8,472 nt of DNA. It comes from Sutterella sp. GTDB taxonomy: Bacteria > Pseudomonadota > Gammaproteobacteria > Burkholderiales > Burkholderiaceae_F. A program made the translations under genes and the position numbers. The notes under the pieces were generated by a model that was given only the letters and a program-made list of their open reading frames with translations, ran no database searches and was not told the origin of the DNA. Numbering within the stretch: position 1 is the stretch's first letter; each line of letters begins with the position of its first letter. The stretch is from the NCBI GenBank assembly GCA_020025965.1, contig JAHHRG010000071.1:1-8472 (forward strand), written 5' to 3'. Below are positions 5,996-8,472 of this stretch, one piece after another.

Positions 5996-7753
5996 ATGAA
6001 TCTGAAAAAAAGCGTATTGGTGCTCGGCACCGCCCTGCTCTTGAGTTCTTCGGCCTTTGCCGCTCCGATTACCACCGAAGGGACAGCAGTCGGCAAGCAC
6101 GGTGACCTGACCGTGGCCGTGACGTTCGACAACAACAAAATTCAAGACATCCGTATTGTGAAGAGCGCCGAAAACCCGATTCTCGCGGGTGAAGTCTTCA
6201 CGACGCAGCTCGAAGCCGTCAAGGCCTCCAACTCCGTGGATATCGATACGATCTCCGGCGCCACCTTCTCCTCGAAGGCCTTCCTTGCCGCCGTCGCGGA
6301 TGCCGCTCAGAAAGCCGGCGTGACGCTCAACAAGGCCAACAAAAAAGCCGTCAAGAAAGTCGCCAAGGAACTTCCCCTTGTCTCCGACTATGACGTCGTC
6401 GTCATCGGTGCGGGCGGTGCAGGTTTCTCCGCCGCCATCGAAGCCAAGAACGCCGGTGCCAATGTCGTGCTGCTTGAAAAGATGCCGGCCGTGGGCGGCA
6501 ACTCTCTCATTTCCGGCGGCGAAATGAATGTGGCTCAGAACTGGGTTCAGCCGGTTCTCGGCATCATGGACGACACGCCCGAACTCCACGCCCAGGACAC
6601 GTTTAAGGGCGGCGACGAAAAGGGCGACATGAAGGTCATCAACGTAATGACCGAGGAAGCACTTGATGCGGCCAAGTGGTGCCGCGACTATTTGGGCGTT
6701 CGCTTCGAAGACGACAATCTCTTCTTCTTCGGCGGCCACTCCCGCAAGCGCGCTCTGATTCCCGTCGGCCATACCGGTACGGAATTCATCACCAAATTTT
6801 CCGCCAAGGCTCGCGAACTTGACATTCCCGTCATTACCAACATGAAGGCCGAAGAGCTCATCAAAGACGCTAGCGGCCGCGTTGTCGGCGTTAAGGCCAC
6901 GATGAACGGTACGGAATACACCTTCAATGCCCGCGGCGGCGTAGTCCTTGCGACCGGCGGTTTCGGCGCCAACAAGGAAATGGTGAAGAAGTACAACCCC
7001 AAGATTGACGAACGCTTCATGACGACCGACGCGCCGGGTTCTACGGGTGAAGCCCTCTACATGGCGGAACGCGCCGGTGCTGAACTGGTCAACATGGGTT
7101 ATATCCAGACCTACCCGATCTGCGACCCGATCTCCGGTGTGATCGAACTCATTGCCGACGCCCGCTTTGACGGCGCCATCATGCTCAACCAGGAAGGTCA
7201 GCGCTTTGTCGAAGAACTTCAGCGTCGCGACGTTCTGTCCGAAGCCATTCTCGAACAGACGGGCGGCTACTGCTGGGTGCTCTGGAACGACACGATCGGC
7301 AATATCTCGAAGACCGTTCAGACCCACACGCACGAATACGAAGCCTTCACGAAACAGGGCATCATGACGACCTGCCCGAATTTGAAGTGCATCGCCGATT
7401 TCACGAAGATCGACGAAAAGGCTTTGAACGCTACGGTCGAACGCGTCACCGCCATGCAGGGCAAGGGCAACGACAAGGACTTCAATCACCGTTCCGGCTT
7501 GAAGGACATGTCGACGGGCTCCTACTACGTCATCAAGGCCGTTCCCTCCACTCATCACACGATGGGCGGTATCAAGATCAACGAAAAAGCCGAAGCGCTG
7601 ACGGCTGACGGCAAGCTCATTCCGGGTCTCTGGGCCGCCGGCGAATGCACGGGCGTCACCCACGGCACGAACCGTTTGGGCGGCAATGCCTACACGGACA
7701 TCATCGTCTTCGGCCGCATCGCCGGTAAGGCTGCCGCCGCTGCCGTGAAGTAA
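5996..7753 (+). CDS. urdA: Urocanate reductase (periplasmic FMN/FAD flavoprotein)
   Basis: The enzyme reduces urocanate to imidazole propionate as a terminal electron acceptor. Residues 1-22 form a Sec signal peptide (MNLKKS, hydrophobic core, cleavage AFA|AP). An FMN-binding domain follows, with the flavinylation motif DTISGAT (Thr90 is the expected covalent FMN site, needing ApbE, which is not in the window). From about 131 comes the FAD_binding_2 domain with VVVIGAGGAG (dinucleotide fold) and an acidic residue in LLEK. The UrdA substrate residues I recall for Shewanella UrdA all fall at identical numbers: Tyr373 (IQTYP, His in fumarate reductases), Asp388, Arg411 (proton donor, QRRD), His520 (STHHTMGG) and Arg560 (GTNRLGG). 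It lacks the heme domain of FccA-type fumarate reductases, so it must receive electrons from a separate cytochrome; the tetraheme gene downstream is the natural partner. AAAGGGA precedes the ATG. Other acrylate-type substrates remain possible. Confidence 0.88.
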   Translation: MNLKKSVLVLGTALLLSSSAFAAPITTEGTAVGKHGDLTVAVTFDNNKIQDIRIVKSAENPILAGEVFTTQLEAVKASNSVDIDTISGATFSSKAFLAAVADAAQKAGVTLNKANKKAVKKVAKELPLVSDYDVVVIGAGGAGFSAAIEAKNAGANVVLLEKMPAVGGNSLISGGEMNVAQNWVQPVLGIMDDTPELHAQDTFKGGDEKGDMKVINVMTEEALDAAKWCRDYLGVRFEDDNLFFFGGHSRKRALIPVGHTGTEFITKFSAKARELDIPVITNMKAEELIKDASGRVVGVKATMNGTEYTFNARGGVVLATGGFGANKEMVKKYNPKIDERFMTTDAPGSTGEALYMAERAGAELVNMGYIQTYPICDPISGVIELIADARFDGAIMLNQEGQRFVEELQRRDVLSEAILEQTGGYCWVLWNDTIGNISKTVQTHTHEYEAFTKQGIMTTCPNLKCIADFTKIDEKALNATVERVTAMQGKGNDKDFNHRSGLKDMSTGSYYVIKAVPSTHHTMGGIKINEKAEALTADGKLIPGLWAAGECTGVTHGTNRLGGNAYTDIIVFGRIAGKAAAAAVK

Positions 7754-7764
7754 CGATCTCGATC

Positions 7765-7813
7765 AAGGAGAACGGGGGCGTTCAATCGCCCCTACTCCTT
7801 TTGATGTCTTTTT
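7765..7813 (+). terminator. Intrinsic terminator after urdA
   Basis: AAGGAG (7765-7770) pairs with CTCCTT (7795-7800). Inside it GGGGCG (7775-7780) pairs with CGCCCC (7787-7792) around a 6-base loop. The T-rich run TTTTGATGTCTTTTT follows. It begins 11 bases after the urdA stop codon. It could terminate, or attenuate read-through into the cytochrome gene. Confidence 0.75.
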
Positions 7814-7841
7814 AATTGAGAAAGAGGCTGCGTTTAAGTCG

Positions 7842-7851
7842 GGTGATCACC
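7842..7851. promoter_or_regulatory. 10-bp palindrome upstream of the cytochrome gene
   Basis: GGTGATCACC is a perfect palindrome in the 167-base gap between urdA and the cytochrome gene. It could be an operator for separate control of the cytochrome. A small CGGAC-gcc-GTCCG hairpin (7894-7906) follows, 14 bases before the start codon. Neither has a known assignment. Confidence 0.25.
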
Positions 7852-7920
7852 GTCGGCAGCCGCTTTCCTTTACTCGATTTCATTTTCCAAGCTCGGACGC
7901 CGTCCGAAAAACAATCGACT

Positions 7921-8472
7921 ATGAGCAAAAACAAAAAGTGGTATGCCGCCGGCATTGCACTGATCGGTGTTGCCGCCGGCATCGTCTTTTGCGGCACCTT
8001 CTCCAACGTCATGCATTGGGCCGGATCGACACAGTTCTGCGGCGAATTCTGTCATTCGATGGACGTCACTTACGCCGCCTACAAAAAGGGGCTTCATTAC
8101 AACACGCGTGCCGGTATGCATGCGGGCTGTTCTGACTGCCATCTCCTCAATTACGCCAACGAACACAACAATCCGATTCAGTACACCGCCATGCTTTTTG
8201 ACAAGGCTCGTGCAGGGACGCACTCTCTGATCGGAGAAATTCAGGGCTCTTTAAGCACGCCGGAAAAACAGATTGCCGAGCGCGAACGCATGGCGAAAAG
8301 CGTCCGGGAACAGATGCTCGAGCGCAACTTCTCCAATTGCCGCGCCTGTCACGACGTCACGGCCATGAACAATCCGAACAAGCCCTTTGTGTCGAAGTTC
8401 CATCAGAAAATGACCGAAGATGCGGAGCCCCGCGTCGACTGCGTTTCTTGTCATAAGAATGCCGGCCATGAT
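7921..8472 (+). CDS. NapC/NrfH-family tetraheme cytochrome c, membrane-anchored (3' end beyond window)
   Basis: The 184 codons present have no stop before the window edge. A single N-terminal membrane anchor (about residues 7-30, after MSKNKK) is followed by a periplasmic domain with four heme-binding sites: CGEFCH (Cys40, Cys44, His45), CSDCH (70-74), CRACH (140-144) and CVSCH (174-178). The first site is followed by Met47 (CHSM), as at heme 1 of NapC/NrfH, but it has three residues between the cysteines instead of two. The family oxidises membrane quinol and passes electrons to periplasmic reductases, as CymA does for UrdA in Shewanella. Its position after urdA makes it the likely dedicated donor, although a terminator and 167 bases separate the two genes. 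No clear Shine-Dalgarno is seen before ATG 7921. All four hemes are inside the window, so little is probably missing. Confidence 0.88.
   Translation, partial: MSKNKKWYAAGIALIGVAAGIVFCGTFSNVMHWAGSTQFCGEFCHSMDVTYAAYKKGLHYNTRAGMHAGCSDCHLLNYANEHNNPIQYTAMLFDKARAGTHSLIGEIQGSLSTPEKQIAERERMAKSVREQMLERNFSNCRACHDVTAMNNPNKPFVSKFHQKMTEDAEPRVDCVSCHKNAGHD

Noticed and set aside
5960..7663. Long minus-strand open frame (567 codons) opposite urdA
   Set aside because: It is an antisense shadow of a GC-rich gene. The plus-strand protein has a signal peptide, cofactor motifs and catalytic residues; the minus one has Gly/His/Asp-rich low-complexity sequence.

Overview
The window looks like part of a Gram-negative chromosome with moderately high GC content. 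The combination of a Sec-exported FMN/FAD flavoprotein reductase, a NapC/NrfH-type membrane cytochrome c, a FhuF-like reductase and a 2-hydroxyacyl-CoA dehydratase activase homologue suggests an anaerobically respiring gut proteobacterium. Sutterellaceae-like Burkholderiales are my best guess. That is inference from gene content, since no taxonomic marker gene is present.

Left part (about 37-3613, minus strand): remnants of one large gene of the acyl-CoA dehydratase activase / DUF2229 family. It has two ASKHA (BcrA/BadF-type) ATPase domains, then DUF2229 and a C-terminal region. It is broken by at least three clear lesions: a frameshift near 3050, an in-frame TAA at 2667-2669 and a frameshift near 1335. 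The N-terminal reading frame is also broken near 3580-3588, and family similarity appears to end early near position 90. I read it as a recently decayed pseudogene. One of its frameshifts lies in a perfect hairpin and has the signature of a quasipalindrome-templated mutation.

Middle part (3624-5549, minus strand): a 419-base gap without a convincing gene, then a FhuF-like Fe-S protein (4043-4795), a terminator, and a TetR-family regulator (4962-5549).

Right part (5550-8472): a 446-base divergent intergenic region leads to an intact 585-residue periplasmic flavoprotein (5996-7753). This protein carries the full set of substrate residues of urocanate reductase UrdA, at exactly the residue numbers I recall for the Shewanella enzyme: Tyr373, Asp388, Arg411, His520 and Arg560. 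After an apparent terminator comes a tetraheme NapC/NrfH-like membrane cytochrome (7921 to beyond the window end). The likely system is urocanate respiration: quinol to tetraheme cytochrome to UrdA, which reduces urocanate to imidazole propionate in the periplasm. The divergent TetR gene is the obvious candidate regulator.
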